Both the position numbers and the translations under genes were made by a program. A stretch of DNA of 64,000 bases, taken from the NCBI GenBank assembly GCA_022071945.1, contig JAJVIN010000020.1, positions 106,794-170,793 of the forward strand. The letters run 5' to 3'. Positions 1 to 8,271 of this stretch are shown here, one piece after another (within the stretch, counting starts at the first letter, position 1; the number at the start of each line of letters is the position of its first letter). Source of the stretch: Thermoanaerobaculia bacterium (GTDB taxonomy: Bacteria; Acidobacteriota; Thermoanaerobaculia; UBA5066). The notes under the pieces are model-generated. The model was not told the DNA's origin and searched no databases. It saw nothing but the letters and a program-made list of their open reading frames with translations.

Positions 1-312
1 CTGATCTTGGTCGAGGTCTCGGGACGCCCCGCCACCGCGTCGGTCCGCGCGGTGGACGAGGCTGGCCGAACCCTGGCCTCGAGGACCTTTGAGGTCGAGT
101 CCCGGCAGTACCTTCAGATCAACGACGTCTTCGGACCGAACGGTCTCGGACTCGGGGATGGTCCGTTTTCAAATTTCGAGATCGCCGTCAGCGTCCAGGG
201 AGGGGACGGCCGGCTCATATCGTTCGTCACCCGCAACGACAACATCTCCGGAAATCCGGAGGTCTTCGTTCTGAAGGAGCCGGGTCCTCCATCCGGAGGA
301 CGTCTCGACTGA
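1..312 (+). CDS. C-terminal end of an unidentified, probably secreted protein (5' truncated by window edge)
   Basis: The reading frame is open from the first base and stops at 312, so only the last 103 or so residues of a longer protein are visible. The fragment alternates short hydrophobic strands with polar turns (for example TASVRAVDEAGRTLA and FEIAVSVQGGDGRLIS) and ends in a Pro/Gly-rich tail. This resembles the all-beta C-terminal domains attached to secreted bacterial proteases and adhesins, but no catalytic motif lies in the visible part. A TTG at 7 could act as a start codon, but the sequence before it is in frame and domain-like, so truncation is the simpler reading. Function unknown. 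Confidence 0.6.
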   Translation: MILVEVSGRPATASVRAVDEAGRTLASRTFEVESRQYLQINDVFGPNGLGLGDGPFSNFEIAVSVQGGDGRLISFVTRNDNISGNPEVFVLKEPGPPSGGRLD

Positions 313-398
313 CGAGACTCCGTCGTGTCTGACGGCCTCTCACAGGAGAAGAGGTGTCTCGGCGAGTCGTGGATCCCGGTGGAGAGAACCGGCCGGGG

Positions 399-1325
399 CT
401 ACGCCGACTCCTTGTAGTACGACTCGTCCCACTCCGCTCCCATTCCGTTGAGCTTCTCGGCTGATTCGTAGCGGTGCCAGGTACGTCCCGACATGCTGTA
501 CCGGTAGAAGCTCGCGTAGTGGTCCGGCGTGTACACCACCTCGCCCGTCTCGGCCAGGATGAGGCGCTCGACGTTGATCTGGTTTCCGCGGGCCCTCCAG
601 TAGCCCTCCAGGGCCCGCTGACACGCCTGGCCGACCCGAACGAGAGCTCCGCCCCGGTTGACCTCGTACCAGGAGGTCGTCCCGGTCAGGGTTCGCTGCC
701 ATCCGTACTCGAAGTACGCGATGCGGCTCCCCTTGAAGGGATGGCGCCGCTGGTAGGTCTTGAAGAGGCCCGACGGCAGTTCGCGGCCGAGGTTGCGGTA
801 CTCGGTGTTGAAGTTGCCGTGATTCGGATTCGCCACTCCCCTCGCGATCAGCCCCAGCTCCCCGCTCAGATCGATCATGCGGGGCTGCGTGTAGAAATAG
901 CCGGGGTACTCGCGCATCGTCGAACGGACACACCACCTCACGTCCATGATCCAGGGGCTGCGAACCTTGTAGGCCAGGATCCGGATCCCGCGGGGGATCG
1001 ACGAGTCGTCGGGACCGGGCAGCTTGATCCGCACCTTCTTCAGGTTCGCCTTGGCCCGCAGGAGCATCTCGGGAGTGATCGCTCCTCCCCCGCCTCCACC
1101 CCTGGGCCCTGAAAAGACCGGCGGCGGCCCCGGAGGCTCCGGAATCGACGGACCCGTCTCGGACACGGTCGGAGGCGTGGACGGTGGAGGAGACGTCCGC
1201 TGGCCGCTCCGCGTGAGCCGCTCGGTATTCGTGGACCCGCAATCGGGACACTTCTGGACCTCGGTGTTCGGCTTGCGGTTGAAGATCCTGTCGCAGTCCA
1301 GACAGAGCGATTTCGGCTTCGCCAT
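399..1325 (-). CDS. Zinc-ribbon protein of unknown function
   Basis: This 308-residue protein begins with a four-cysteine zinc ribbon (CLDC at 8-11 and CPDC at 26-29). A Pro/Ser/Gly-rich linker follows at about 40-85, then a C-terminal domain of about 220 residues rich in Tyr, Trp and Arg that I do not recognise. There is no signal peptide or membrane helix, so it is probably cytoplasmic. The ATG is supported by an AGGAGGAGG ribosome site 4-5 bases upstream. It converges on the truncated gene at the left edge and diverges from the GH13 lipoprotein. Ribbon-plus-linker layouts often occur in nucleic-acid or protein-binding factors, but the function is unknown. Confidence 0.7.
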   Translation of the reverse strand: MAKPKSLCLDCDRIFNRKPNTEVQKCPDCGSTNTERLTRSGQRTSPPPSTPPTVSETGPSIPEPPGPPPVFSGPRGGGGGGAITPEMLLRAKANLKKVRIKLPGPDDSSIPRGIRILAYKVRSPWIMDVRWCVRSTMREYPGYFYTQPRMIDLSGELGLIARGVANPNHGNFNTEYRNLGRELPSGLFKTYQRRHPFKGSRIAYFEYGWQRTLTGTTSWYEVNRGGALVRVGQACQRALEGYWRARGNQINVERLILAETGEVVYTPDHYASFYRYSMSGRTWHRYESAEKLNGMGAEWDESYYKESA

Positions 1326-1399
1326 GACGCCTCCTCCTGGCGGAGTGATTCCGGGACGACTCAGTCTACCCGGGATGGGTGGGGCAAACGAAATTTTCT

Positions 1400-1429
1400 A
1401 GTTTACTCCCGTGCACGCTCTTCATGCAA
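1400..1429 (-). promoter_or_regulatory. Putative sigma-70-like promoter for the zinc-ribbon gene
   Basis: Read on the minus strand there is TTGCAT (1424-1429), an 18-base spacer and TAAACT (1400-1405), placed about 75 bases before the start codon at 1325 in an unusually AT-rich patch of the GC-rich intergenic region. The match to consensus is only partial. Confidence 0.3.
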
Positions 1430-1538
1430 TCCCTCGGATTTCCCCGCCGAACTCCCCTCGCCCGGCGCCTCACGCCATCGTCCCCCCGCTCCCGCCAGGC
1501 GAGGGCACGCCGCCACCACTACTCAGACGCACACCCGA

Positions 1539-1569
1539 TTGCCGAAACGGATCCCGCTCTCTCTAGAAT
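1539..1569 (+). promoter_or_regulatory. Putative promoter of the GH13 lipoprotein gene, possibly leaderless
   Basis: A TAGAAT hexamer (1564-1569) lies exactly 7 bases before the ATG at 1577, and no Shine-Dalgarno sequence is visible. A weak TTGCCG lies 19 bases upstream of it. If this is the -10 box, transcription would begin at or next to the start codon. Confidence 0.3.
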
Positions 1570-1576
1570 CACCAGC

Positions 1577-3331
1577 ATGGTTCCAGCCACCCCTTCCCTC
1601 CTCCGCCGAGTGAAGAGCCTTGTCGTCTCCACGGCCCTGATCTGTGCCCTCTCCTCCTGCGGCGGCTCGACCAGCCCGCAACAAGCCCCCGCCGTGGTGC
1701 CCGCGCCCGCACAGGCGGCCCCTGCGCCGCCGGCTCTCGTCCGGCCGGCCCTGCCCCCCGCCCCGCCGGACACTTCGACCCTGCCGGACAGGAAGTGGGA
1801 CCTCGAGTGGGTGCGCTCAGCGGTTTTCTACGAAGTCTTCGTGAGGAGCTTCAGGGACACCGACGGCGACGGGAAGGGGGACTTCCGGGGCCTCACCGAG
1901 AAGCTCGACTACCTCAATGACGGCAACCCGGCCACGACGGCGGACCTCGGGATCGACGGGCTCTGGCTCATGCCGGTTTTCGCGTCTCCCAGCTATCACG
2001 GATACGACGTGACGGACTACGAGAAGGTCAACCCCGACTACGGGACAGAGGAAGACTTCGCCCGGCTGATCTCCGAGTCGCACCGCCGCGGAATCAAGGT
2101 GATCGTCGACCTCACCCTGAACCACTCGAGCGCCCAGCACCCCTGGTTTCGGGATTCCGCCGCATCCGCAACCTCCCCCTTCCGTGACTGGTACATCTGG
2201 CGGGCAGACAACCCGGGCTGGACACAGCCCTGGGGCGGGAGCAACCCGACCTGGCACGCGCGTGGCGGTTCGTACTACTACGGGATCTTCTGGGGCGGCA
2301 TGCCGGACCTGAACTTCCGCAACGCCGCCGTTCGCGCCGAGGCCCGCCGCATCGCCTCGTACTGGCTCGAGAAGGGACTCGATGGCTTTCGTCTCGACGC
2401 GGCCCGCCACATGATCGAGGACGGCCCAGGACAGGGCCAGTGCGACACGCCGGAGACTCACGCCTTCTGGAAAGAGTTCGCGGCCCACGTTCGGAGGGTG
2501 AAGCCCTCCGCCCTGCTGGTCGGCGAGAACTGGACGGACACGGACCGGATCGCGGAGTACTACGGCGACACCAGCAAGGACCCGCTCGGCGACGAGCTCC
2601 CGATGAGCTTCAACTTCCCGCTCGCCTCGGCCCTCGTCAGCGCCGTTCAGAGCGGGGACGGCTCCGGCCTTGCGGCGAAACTCGAAGAGATCTCCCGCTC
2701 GTACCCCAGAGGTGTCCTCGACGGCACGTTCCTGACGAATCACGACATGAAGCGCGTCGCGAGCCAGCTCGGCGAGGACCCCGGCAAGCTCCGCCTCGCC
2801 GCGGGTCTCCTCCTGACTCTGCCGGGAACGCCCTGGATCTACTACGGAGAAGAGGTTGGGCTCGCGAACGGCTCGGGCGACCAGGACGAGAGCAAGCGGT
2901 CTCCGATGCCGTGGAACGACAGCGAGGAGGGCGGCGGGTTCACAACCGGGAAGCCCTGGTACCGCTTCTCGAAGGGCCGCGCTCCGGCAAACGTGGCGTC
3001 TCAGACCGGGGACACCGGTTCCCTCCTTTCCCTCTACCGGACCCTCATTCGAGTTCGCAAGGCAACTCCGGCGCTCTCGAAAGGCTCACTCTCGATCCTG
3101 TCGACGGGCGCGGGGAGTACCTTCGCTTTCGTGCGCGAGGGAGAAGGCGAGCGGGTCCTCGTCGCTCACAACCTGGCCACGACACCAGCGGAAGCCGGTC
3201 CCTTCCCGGTAGGGTCCAAGGGACTCGAGCCCCTGCTCGTGCCGGAAGGCGCCTCCGCCTCGGGCGACCAGGCGGCGGGCTGGAAGATCACACTCCCTCC
3301 GAGAGGATCGGCCGTCTGGCGCCTCCGATGA
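1577..3331 (+). CDS. GH13 alpha-amylase-family lipoprotein
   Basis: This is a 584-residue glycoside hydrolase of family GH13, predicted to act on alpha-glucans or maltooligosaccharides at the cell envelope. Residues 1-27 form a lipoprotein signal peptide ending in LSSC, so Cys28 would be lipidated. A Pro/Ala-rich spacer follows to about residue 70. The (beta/alpha)8 barrel shows the family motifs: DLTLNH, GFRLDAARH with nucleophile Asp274, VGENW with acid/base Glu317, and TNHD with Asp390. A C-terminal beta domain closes the protein. The start is the ATG directly before the signal peptide; the frame is open further upstream but codes nothing recognisable there. It precedes the glucosylglycerate operon but is separated from it by about 250 bases. 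Exact substrate unknown. Confidence 0.88.
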   Translation: MVPATPSLLRRVKSLVVSTALICALSSCGGSTSPQQAPAVVPAPAQAAPAPPALVRPALPPAPPDTSTLPDRKWDLEWVRSAVFYEVFVRSFRDTDGDGKGDFRGLTEKLDYLNDGNPATTADLGIDGLWLMPVFASPSYHGYDVTDYEKVNPDYGTEEDFARLISESHRRGIKVIVDLTLNHSSAQHPWFRDSAASATSPFRDWYIWRADNPGWTQPWGGSNPTWHARGGSYYYGIFWGGMPDLNFRNAAVRAEARRIASYWLEKGLDGFRLDAARHMIEDGPGQGQCDTPETHAFWKEFAAHVRRVKPSALLVGENWTDTDRIAEYYGDTSKDPLGDELPMSFNFPLASALVSAVQSGDGSGLAAKLEEISRSYPRGVLDGTFLTNHDMKRVASQLGEDPGKLRLAAGLLLTLPGTPWIYYGEEVGLANGSGDQDESKRSPMPWNDSEEGGGFTTGKPWYRFSKGRAPANVASQTGDTGSLLSLYRTLIRVRKATPALSKGSLSILSTGAGSTFAFVREGEGERVLVAHNLATTPAEAGPFPVGSKGLEPLLVPEGASASGDQAAGWKITLPPRGSAVWRLR

Positions 3332-3578
3332 CTCGAAACCCTTCACGGCCGCGGCCCTCGCCGCGGCGATCAGAGAGATTCCTGGAGCTCCAATCGGGCT
3401 GAACTCCGCTCCCGGCCTCCTCGCCCTCCTGATCTCAACCCCCAGAGGGATCACTCGGCTCCTCCGACCCCGGGGCGGCGCTGATCTGGCGCCTTCACGT
3501 TTTCTCGACACCACCCACTTTGGTTTGAAGTCATAGTATTGTGGGGTGGCGACGCAAACGGCCTGGCAGGAGGTGAAC

Positions 3579-5432
3579 ATGCAGGGCTATTCCGGGGCGC
3601 GCTCGGCCGATCCGTTCCGATCTCTCTCCTACCGGCTGGAACCCGACTTCTCTCAGCCGCTCGCGGGGGCTTCCACCGAGATACGGGCCCGGGTGAAGCG
3701 GCGGCTCGGCGCCATCTACGGGGAGGACGGAACGGATTCGCTGGTACGTCAGGTCGAACGCCTGATCCGGGTTCACGATGCCCACTCAACGCCGGAAATC
3801 CGGCAGGCGGAGCGGGACTTCGACCCGAGAATGCGATTCACCGAGCGGGACGTGGTGCTGATCACCTACGGAGATCTCGTCGTCTCGCGCAATCGCCCTC
3901 CGCTCCGGACACTCTCCGACTTCGCCTTCGTCCTCTTTCGCGGACTGGTGACGATCGTTCACGTGCTGCCGTTCTTCCCCTCGTCATCGGACAGGGGCTT
4001 CTCCATCATTTCCTACGAGGAGGTGGACCCGAAGCTCGGAAGCTGGGACGAGATCACGGAGCTCGGCAGGAGGTTCCGCCTCATGTTCGACGGGGTGTTC
4101 AACCACATCTCGTCGCGGAGCAGGAGGTTCCAGCGCTTCCTCACGGGCGATCCGGACTATGAGGACTTCTTCCGCGTCTTTAGCACCAGAACGGCGATCC
4201 ATCCGGATCACTTGCGCCTCATCCTGCGCCCGCGCACATCGGATCTCCTCAGCGACTATCACACCGTGGACGGGGTCAAGTGGGTCTGGACCACCTTCTC
4301 CCGCGACCAGATCGACCTGAACTTCCACAATCCCAAGGTCCTCCTGGCCATTCTCGAGATCCTTCTCTACTACGTCCGTCGCGGCGCGGACCTCGTCCGA
4401 CTGGACGCGGTCACCTACATCTGGCACGAGCTCGGGACCTCCTGCGCGCATCTGGAGGAAGGGCACGAGGTGGTGAAACTCTTCCGGGACGTGCTCGACG
4501 CCGCGGCTCCTCACGTCGGAATCGTCACCGAGACCAACGTGCCTCACGCCGACAACATCACCTACTTCGGCAACGGGTCGGACGAGGCGCAGATGGTCTA
4601 CAACTTCGCTCTCCCGCCGCTCGTCCTCCATTCCTTCGTGACCGGCTCGGCTCGGACGCTGTCCAGGTGGGCTTCCACCGTGAGCCCGCCCTCCGACACG
4701 ACGGCGTTCTTCAACTTCCTCGACTCGCACGACGGGATTGGCCTCTTGGGGGCGAGAGGAATCCTCTCGTCCGCCGAGATCGACGAGCTCTGCAGCCACG
4801 TGAAGGCACGCGGCGGGCTCATCTCGATGAAGTCCGCGGGCGACGGGACCCCTACTCCATACGAGCTGAACATCACCTGGTGGAGCGCCCTGAACGGCGA
4901 GGATTCGGGGGAACCGCTGGAGATCCAGATCGACAGGTTCATCGCTTCGCGAGCCGTTGCGCTCGTCCTCTCCGGCGTTCCCGGCATCTATCTGCCAAGC
5001 TTCTTCGGTTCGAAGAACGACCTCGAGGCGGTACGGCGCGACGGGCAGGCGAGGTCCATCAACCGGCCCGCGCTCGAGGAAGAGTGGCTCTTCAGCCAGT
5101 TCTCCGACCCGGCCTCGTTGCCGTCCAAGATCGTCAGCCGGCTCACCCATCTTCTCGAGAAGCGCTCCTGCGAGCCCGCGTTCGACCCCAACGCCTCTCA
5201 GGAAATCCTGGACGCCGCTCCAGGCGTACTCGCCGTCCGGCGCACGGCTCGCGACGGCGGCTGTCGCGTTCTTTCGCTCATCAACGTCTCTCGGGAGACC
5301 GTCTCCATCGAGATCCCGAACCTGGAGGGAGACCGGCCCGTTACGGACATCCTCTCGGGCCGGGTCTGGTGGCCCGAAGGCAACCGCATCCCTCTGGCAC
5401 TCGACCCCTATCAGGTCCTCTGGCTGAGGTGA
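3579..5432 (+). CDS. GH13 subfamily 18 phosphorylase, probable glucosylglycerate phosphorylase
   Basis: The 617-residue protein belongs to the sucrose-phosphorylase branch of GH13 (subfamily 18), retaining enzymes that split an alpha-glucoside with phosphate to give glucose 1-phosphate. The nucleophile is Asp276 (LVRLDAVTY), the acid/base is Glu318 (VTETNVPH), and the third carboxylate sits in LDSHDGIG. There is no signal peptide, so it is cytoplasmic. I chose ATG 3579 because a perfect AGGAGGTGA ribosome site precedes it; a GTG at 3546 is in frame but has no such site. Four bases downstream lies a glucosylglycerate-type phosphatase and then the matching synthase. From this context the acceptor product is most likely glycerate, as for the E. 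coli YcjM group, rather than fructose. Sucrose phosphorylase is the alternative. Confidence 0.8.
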   Translation: MQGYSGARSADPFRSLSYRLEPDFSQPLAGASTEIRARVKRRLGAIYGEDGTDSLVRQVERLIRVHDAHSTPEIRQAERDFDPRMRFTERDVVLITYGDLVVSRNRPPLRTLSDFAFVLFRGLVTIVHVLPFFPSSSDRGFSIISYEEVDPKLGSWDEITELGRRFRLMFDGVFNHISSRSRRFQRFLTGDPDYEDFFRVFSTRTAIHPDHLRLILRPRTSDLLSDYHTVDGVKWVWTTFSRDQIDLNFHNPKVLLAILEILLYYVRRGADLVRLDAVTYIWHELGTSCAHLEEGHEVVKLFRDVLDAAAPHVGIVTETNVPHADNITYFGNGSDEAQMVYNFALPPLVLHSFVTGSARTLSRWASTVSPPSDTTAFFNFLDSHDGIGLLGARGILSSAEIDELCSHVKARGGLISMKSAGDGTPTPYELNITWWSALNGEDSGEPLEIQIDRFIASRAVALVLSGVPGIYLPSFFGSKNDLEAVRRDGQARSINRPALEEEWLFSQFSDPASLPSKIVSRLTHLLEKRSCEPAFDPNASQEILDAAPGVLAVRRTARDGGCRVLSLINVSRETVSIEIPNLEGDRPVTDILSGRVWWPEGNRIPLALDPYQVLWLR

Positions 5433-5435
5433 GAG

Positions 5436-6299
5436 ATGGCCCAGGCCCCTGAAAAGTTCGAGCACGCTCCCGTCGAGGGAAAGACGGCGATCATCTTCAC
5501 CGACCTCGATGGAACGCTTCTGGAGTCCGACGGCTCGGTTTTGCCGGATGTTGTCCGCCTGGTGCGGCGCCTGGGCAGCGAACAGATTCCCGTCGTCCCG
5601 GTCACGAGCAAGACGAGACGAGAGGTGTCGGACTGGCTCCAGCGGCTCGAGATCCCGGGTCCCGCGATCTTCGAGAATGGAGCGGGCGTGCTCTTCGCCG
5701 GTGGAGTCGAGGTCTCTTCGGAGGCGATTCCCGCCCAGACGCTCCTGAGCATCCTCGGCGAGGCTTGCCGGGCAGCGGGTGTCTCTGTTCGTCCCCTCGT
5801 GGAGATCCCCGAAGACGAGCTCTTCCGTCTCACCGGCCTCTCCCCTCGAGAGCAGCGAGATGCCCGTTCGCGCGAGTACTCCGTTCCCTTCCTCGCGCCT
5901 GCCTCGGCGGAGACTCCCCTCCTCGAACGCCTTCGCGCGGCCGGCAGCCTCTCGGTCGTGAGAGGAGGACGCTTCTGGCACCTGATGGGGTGCCACGCCA
6001 AATCGGGTTTCTTCGATCTGATCCGCAATCGCTGCGGAGCCTGGGGCTCGTCCCTCGGCCTCGGAGACGCTCCCAACGACATCCCGATCCTTCAGGCGGT
6101 CGACGTTCCGGTCGTGATCTCCGGGAGAACCGGACCGGAGCCCGAGCTGGTTTCCCGCTTTCCCGATGCGTACCGGCCGGCCGCCTTTGCGGGCGCGGGA
6201 TGGGTCGAGGCGATCGAGACGCTGGTCCTGGCCCGTCTATCCTCGCCGGTGAGTCGTAAACCCTTCGATGATGGTCTGCCCGCCAGGAGGGGAAAATGA
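5436..6299 (+). CDS. HAD phosphatase, glucosyl/mannosyl-3-phosphoglycerate phosphatase
   Basis: This 287-residue haloacid-dehalogenase hydrolase is of the Cof/MPGP type. Motif I is TDLDGTLL with nucleophile Asp23 and Asp25, motif II lies in PVTSKTRRE, and motif IV is GDAPNDIPI near residue 210. The segment following motif II (GPAIFENGAG) is typical of mannosyl-3-phosphoglycerate phosphatases. Together with the downstream synthase it should remove the phosphate from glucosyl-3-phosphoglycerate to give glucosylglycerate, a compatible solute. It starts 3 bases after the phosphorylase stop and its own stop overlaps the next start (ATGA), so the three genes are translated as one operon. Discrimination between glucosyl and mannosyl substrates cannot be read from the sequence. 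Confidence 0.85.
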   Translation: MAQAPEKFEHAPVEGKTAIIFTDLDGTLLESDGSVLPDVVRLVRRLGSEQIPVVPVTSKTRREVSDWLQRLEIPGPAIFENGAGVLFAGGVEVSSEAIPAQTLLSILGEACRAAGVSVRPLVEIPEDELFRLTGLSPREQRDARSREYSVPFLAPASAETPLLERLRAAGSLSVVRGGRFWHLMGCHAKSGFFDLIRNRCGAWGSSLGLGDAPNDIPILQAVDVPVVISGRTGPEPELVSRFPDAYRPAAFAGAGWVEAIETLVLARLSSPVSRKPFDDGLPARRGK

Positions 6300-7516
6300 G
6301 TGACTTCCATCAGTCCGGCTCCATCACGACCCTGACCCGCTTCGGCTCACGCCCTCTGGAAGAGCTCGAGGAAGCGATCGTGAGGCACACGCGCCGCAAC
6401 AAGGCCGCCCTCCTGATTCCCTGCCTCGTCTCGGAGATGGACCGGCCCGCCCTGGTCCGAATCTGCGATGAGATCGCGAAGGTCCCCTACCTCGACACGG
6501 TCCTGATCTCGCTCGACCGCGCCGACGAGGACGGCTTCCGCCGCGCGCTCGACTATTTCAAGAGGTTGAAACGGCGAACCGTCATCCTCTGGAACGACGG
6601 ACCGGGAGTGAAGGGACTTCTGGAGAAGCTCGCGAGGAATGATCTGAAGCTCGGCGAGCGGGGAAAAGGCCGCGCGTGCTGGATGGCTTTCGGCTACCTC
6701 CTCGCGCAGGGAAACATCGAGTACATCGCCCTTCACGACGGAGACGTGATCGATTACGACAGGGCAACCCTGGCCCGGCTTCTCTATCCGGCCGTCGACC
6801 CGATTCTGAACTTCGACTTCTGCAAGTCCTACTACGCGCGATTCACCACCAAGTTGAACGGCAGGGTCAGCCGCCTCTTCGTCGAGCCGCTCCTGGCATC
6901 GCTGCACGCCCTCCTCGGTTCCCACCCCTATCTCGAGTTTCTTTCCTCGTTTCGGTACCCGCTCTCGGGAGAGTTCGCCCTCTCGGCGGACCTTGCCCGT
7001 CAGATGCGAATGCCGGCCGACTGGGGTCTCGAGATCGGGGTCCTCTCGGAGGTCTTCCGGCATCGCTCGGCGAGGCGCATCTGCCAGGCGGACGTAGCCG
7101 ACCGGTACGACCACAAGCATCAGGCGCTGTCGCCTACCGACCCCGGCGCGGGGCTGAATCGCATGGCGGGCGACATTGCCAAGCATCTCCTGCGCACGCT
7201 CGCGGCCGCCGATGTCGTCCTGTCGGAGGGAGCTCTCAAATCCCTGCTGGCCTCGTACCAGAGGCGGGCGGAAGACGCCGTCGGCTGCTACTACGCCGTC
7301 GCCAAGTTCAACGGTCTCGAGTTCCCCAGACACGAGGAAGAGATGGCGGTCTCGACGTTCGGCGGGGCGCTGAAGTCAGCCATCGAACAGTTCCTCGTGG
7401 ATCCCTTCGGCGCTCCTCAGATCCCCAACTGGGCCCGGGTCCTCTCCGCGGTCCCCGACGCAGGCGACCTCCTCCTCGAGGCCGTGGCAACCGAGGGAGG
7501 CCTCTTGAACGGATAG
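6296..7516 (+). CDS. gpgS: Glucosyl-3-phosphoglycerate synthase (GT81-like)
   Basis: The 406-residue GT-A-fold glycosyltransferase resembles GT81 glucosyl-3-phosphoglycerate synthases, which transfer glucose from an NDP-glucose donor to 3-phosphoglycerate. Visible features are the N-terminal nucleotide-binding region (ALLIPCLVSE), a DGDVIDYD metal-binding segment, the YPLSGEFALS motif followed by WGLEIGVLSEVF, and YDHKHQ, all typical of the family. Length is normal. Start ATG overlaps the phosphatase stop by four bases and is preceded by GGAGGGG. With the phosphatase it forms the two-step route to glucosylglycerate, while the first gene of the operon can phosphorolyse the product. The closely related mannosyl-3-phosphoglycerate synthases are a different family, GT55. 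Confidence 0.85.
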   Translation: MSDFHQSGSITTLTRFGSRPLEELEEAIVRHTRRNKAALLIPCLVSEMDRPALVRICDEIAKVPYLDTVLISLDRADEDGFRRALDYFKRLKRRTVILWNDGPGVKGLLEKLARNDLKLGERGKGRACWMAFGYLLAQGNIEYIALHDGDVIDYDRATLARLLYPAVDPILNFDFCKSYYARFTTKLNGRVSRLFVEPLLASLHALLGSHPYLEFLSSFRYPLSGEFALSADLARQMRMPADWGLEIGVLSEVFRHRSARRICQADVADRYDHKHQALSPTDPGAGLNRMAGDIAKHLLRTLAAADVVLSEGALKSLLASYQRRAEDAVGCYYAVAKFNGLEFPRHEEEMAVSTFGGALKSAIEQFLVDPFGAPQIPNWARVLSAVPDAGDLLLEAVATEGGLLNG

Positions 7517-7552
7517 GCCAGGAAGCGCATGGCGCCACCTCCGAGCGGCCTC

Positions 7553-8248
7553 TCAGACGTGGCGGATGCCGGTCTCTTCCTCCTCTGCCCGGAGCCTCTT
7601 CTCGAGGTAGGCCTTCGCGAGATCCCGGGCCCCGAGCCCGAAGGCCAGGGCCAGCGCCAAAACGAGGCCCCCTCCGGCGATACAGAAGGCCGCAATGAGA
7701 ATCGAGCGCCCGACCCCGAGGTGATCGAGCGCGGCCGCCGCAAAGGAGATGACGATGACGGCGTGAATCCCCCTCGCGCCGGGGCGGGCCCACGGCAGCC
7801 CGGCATTCACCGCGGCCAGCAGAACGCTTCTCCGCGCGAGCACGGCAAGGCCCAGTCCAAGTACGAAGAGAAAGGCGGACGTCAAGATCTTCGGCAGGAA
7901 GGAGACGACCTCGAGAAGTATGGTCCTCAGGGCACCAGGCTCCAGCGCGTTGACACCCACCGAGAGCGCCACGACGACGGCCGTCCAGAACGAGACGCTC
8001 CCCGCCAGGCGCTCGGGATGAGAGGTCAGACCGGCGGCCCGGAGCAGGCCCGCGGTGGCCGGCGTCCCCGGCGTCCGCTTCTTGCGGAGCGAGAAGAGGC
8101 CCATGAGGACCGCCTTGAGCAGCATCCCCACCATGACGCCCGTCAGGAGAGCCGCCAGCAAGACGAGGACGGCCGGGATGACGGAAAGAAAGGTATCGAA
8201 CAGTCGCCGGAATGCCTCGCCGATCTGATGCTCCAGGGTGCTCCACAT
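7553..8248 (-). CDS. MscS-related membrane protein with conserved transmembrane helices
   Basis: The 231-residue protein has about four or five hydrophobic helices (around residues 20-45, 85-105, 120-140, 160-180 and 190-210) with a basic loop containing RKKRTPG between the first two. The amphipathic, Gly/Ala-rich helices resemble the 'conserved TM helix' proteins related to small-conductance mechanosensitive channels, but the soluble MscS beta domain is missing. ATG 8248 is preferred over a longer frame because the protein then starts directly at the first amphipathic helix. It lies 23 bases downstream of a glycosyltransferase gene on the same strand, so the two are probably cotranscribed. 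A role in osmotic release of solutes is plausible but unproven. Confidence 0.65.
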   Translation of the reverse strand: MWSTLEHQIGEAFRRLFDTFLSVIPAVLVLLAALLTGVMVGMLLKAVLMGLFSLRKKRTPGTPATAGLLRAAGLTSHPERLAGSVSFWTAVVVALSVGVNALEPGALRTILLEVVSFLPKILTSAFLFVLGLGLAVLARRSVLLAAVNAGLPWARPGARGIHAVIVISFAAAALDHLGVGRSILIAAFCIAGGGLVLALALAFGLGARDLAKAYLEKRLRAEEEETGIRHV

Positions 8249-8271
8249 GGCCTGCGCCTCCTTCTTGGTTC

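Noticed and set aside
3984..5996. 670-codon minus-strand open frame opposite the phosphorylase and phosphatase
   Set aside because: Shadow frame; catalytic motifs are on the plus strand.
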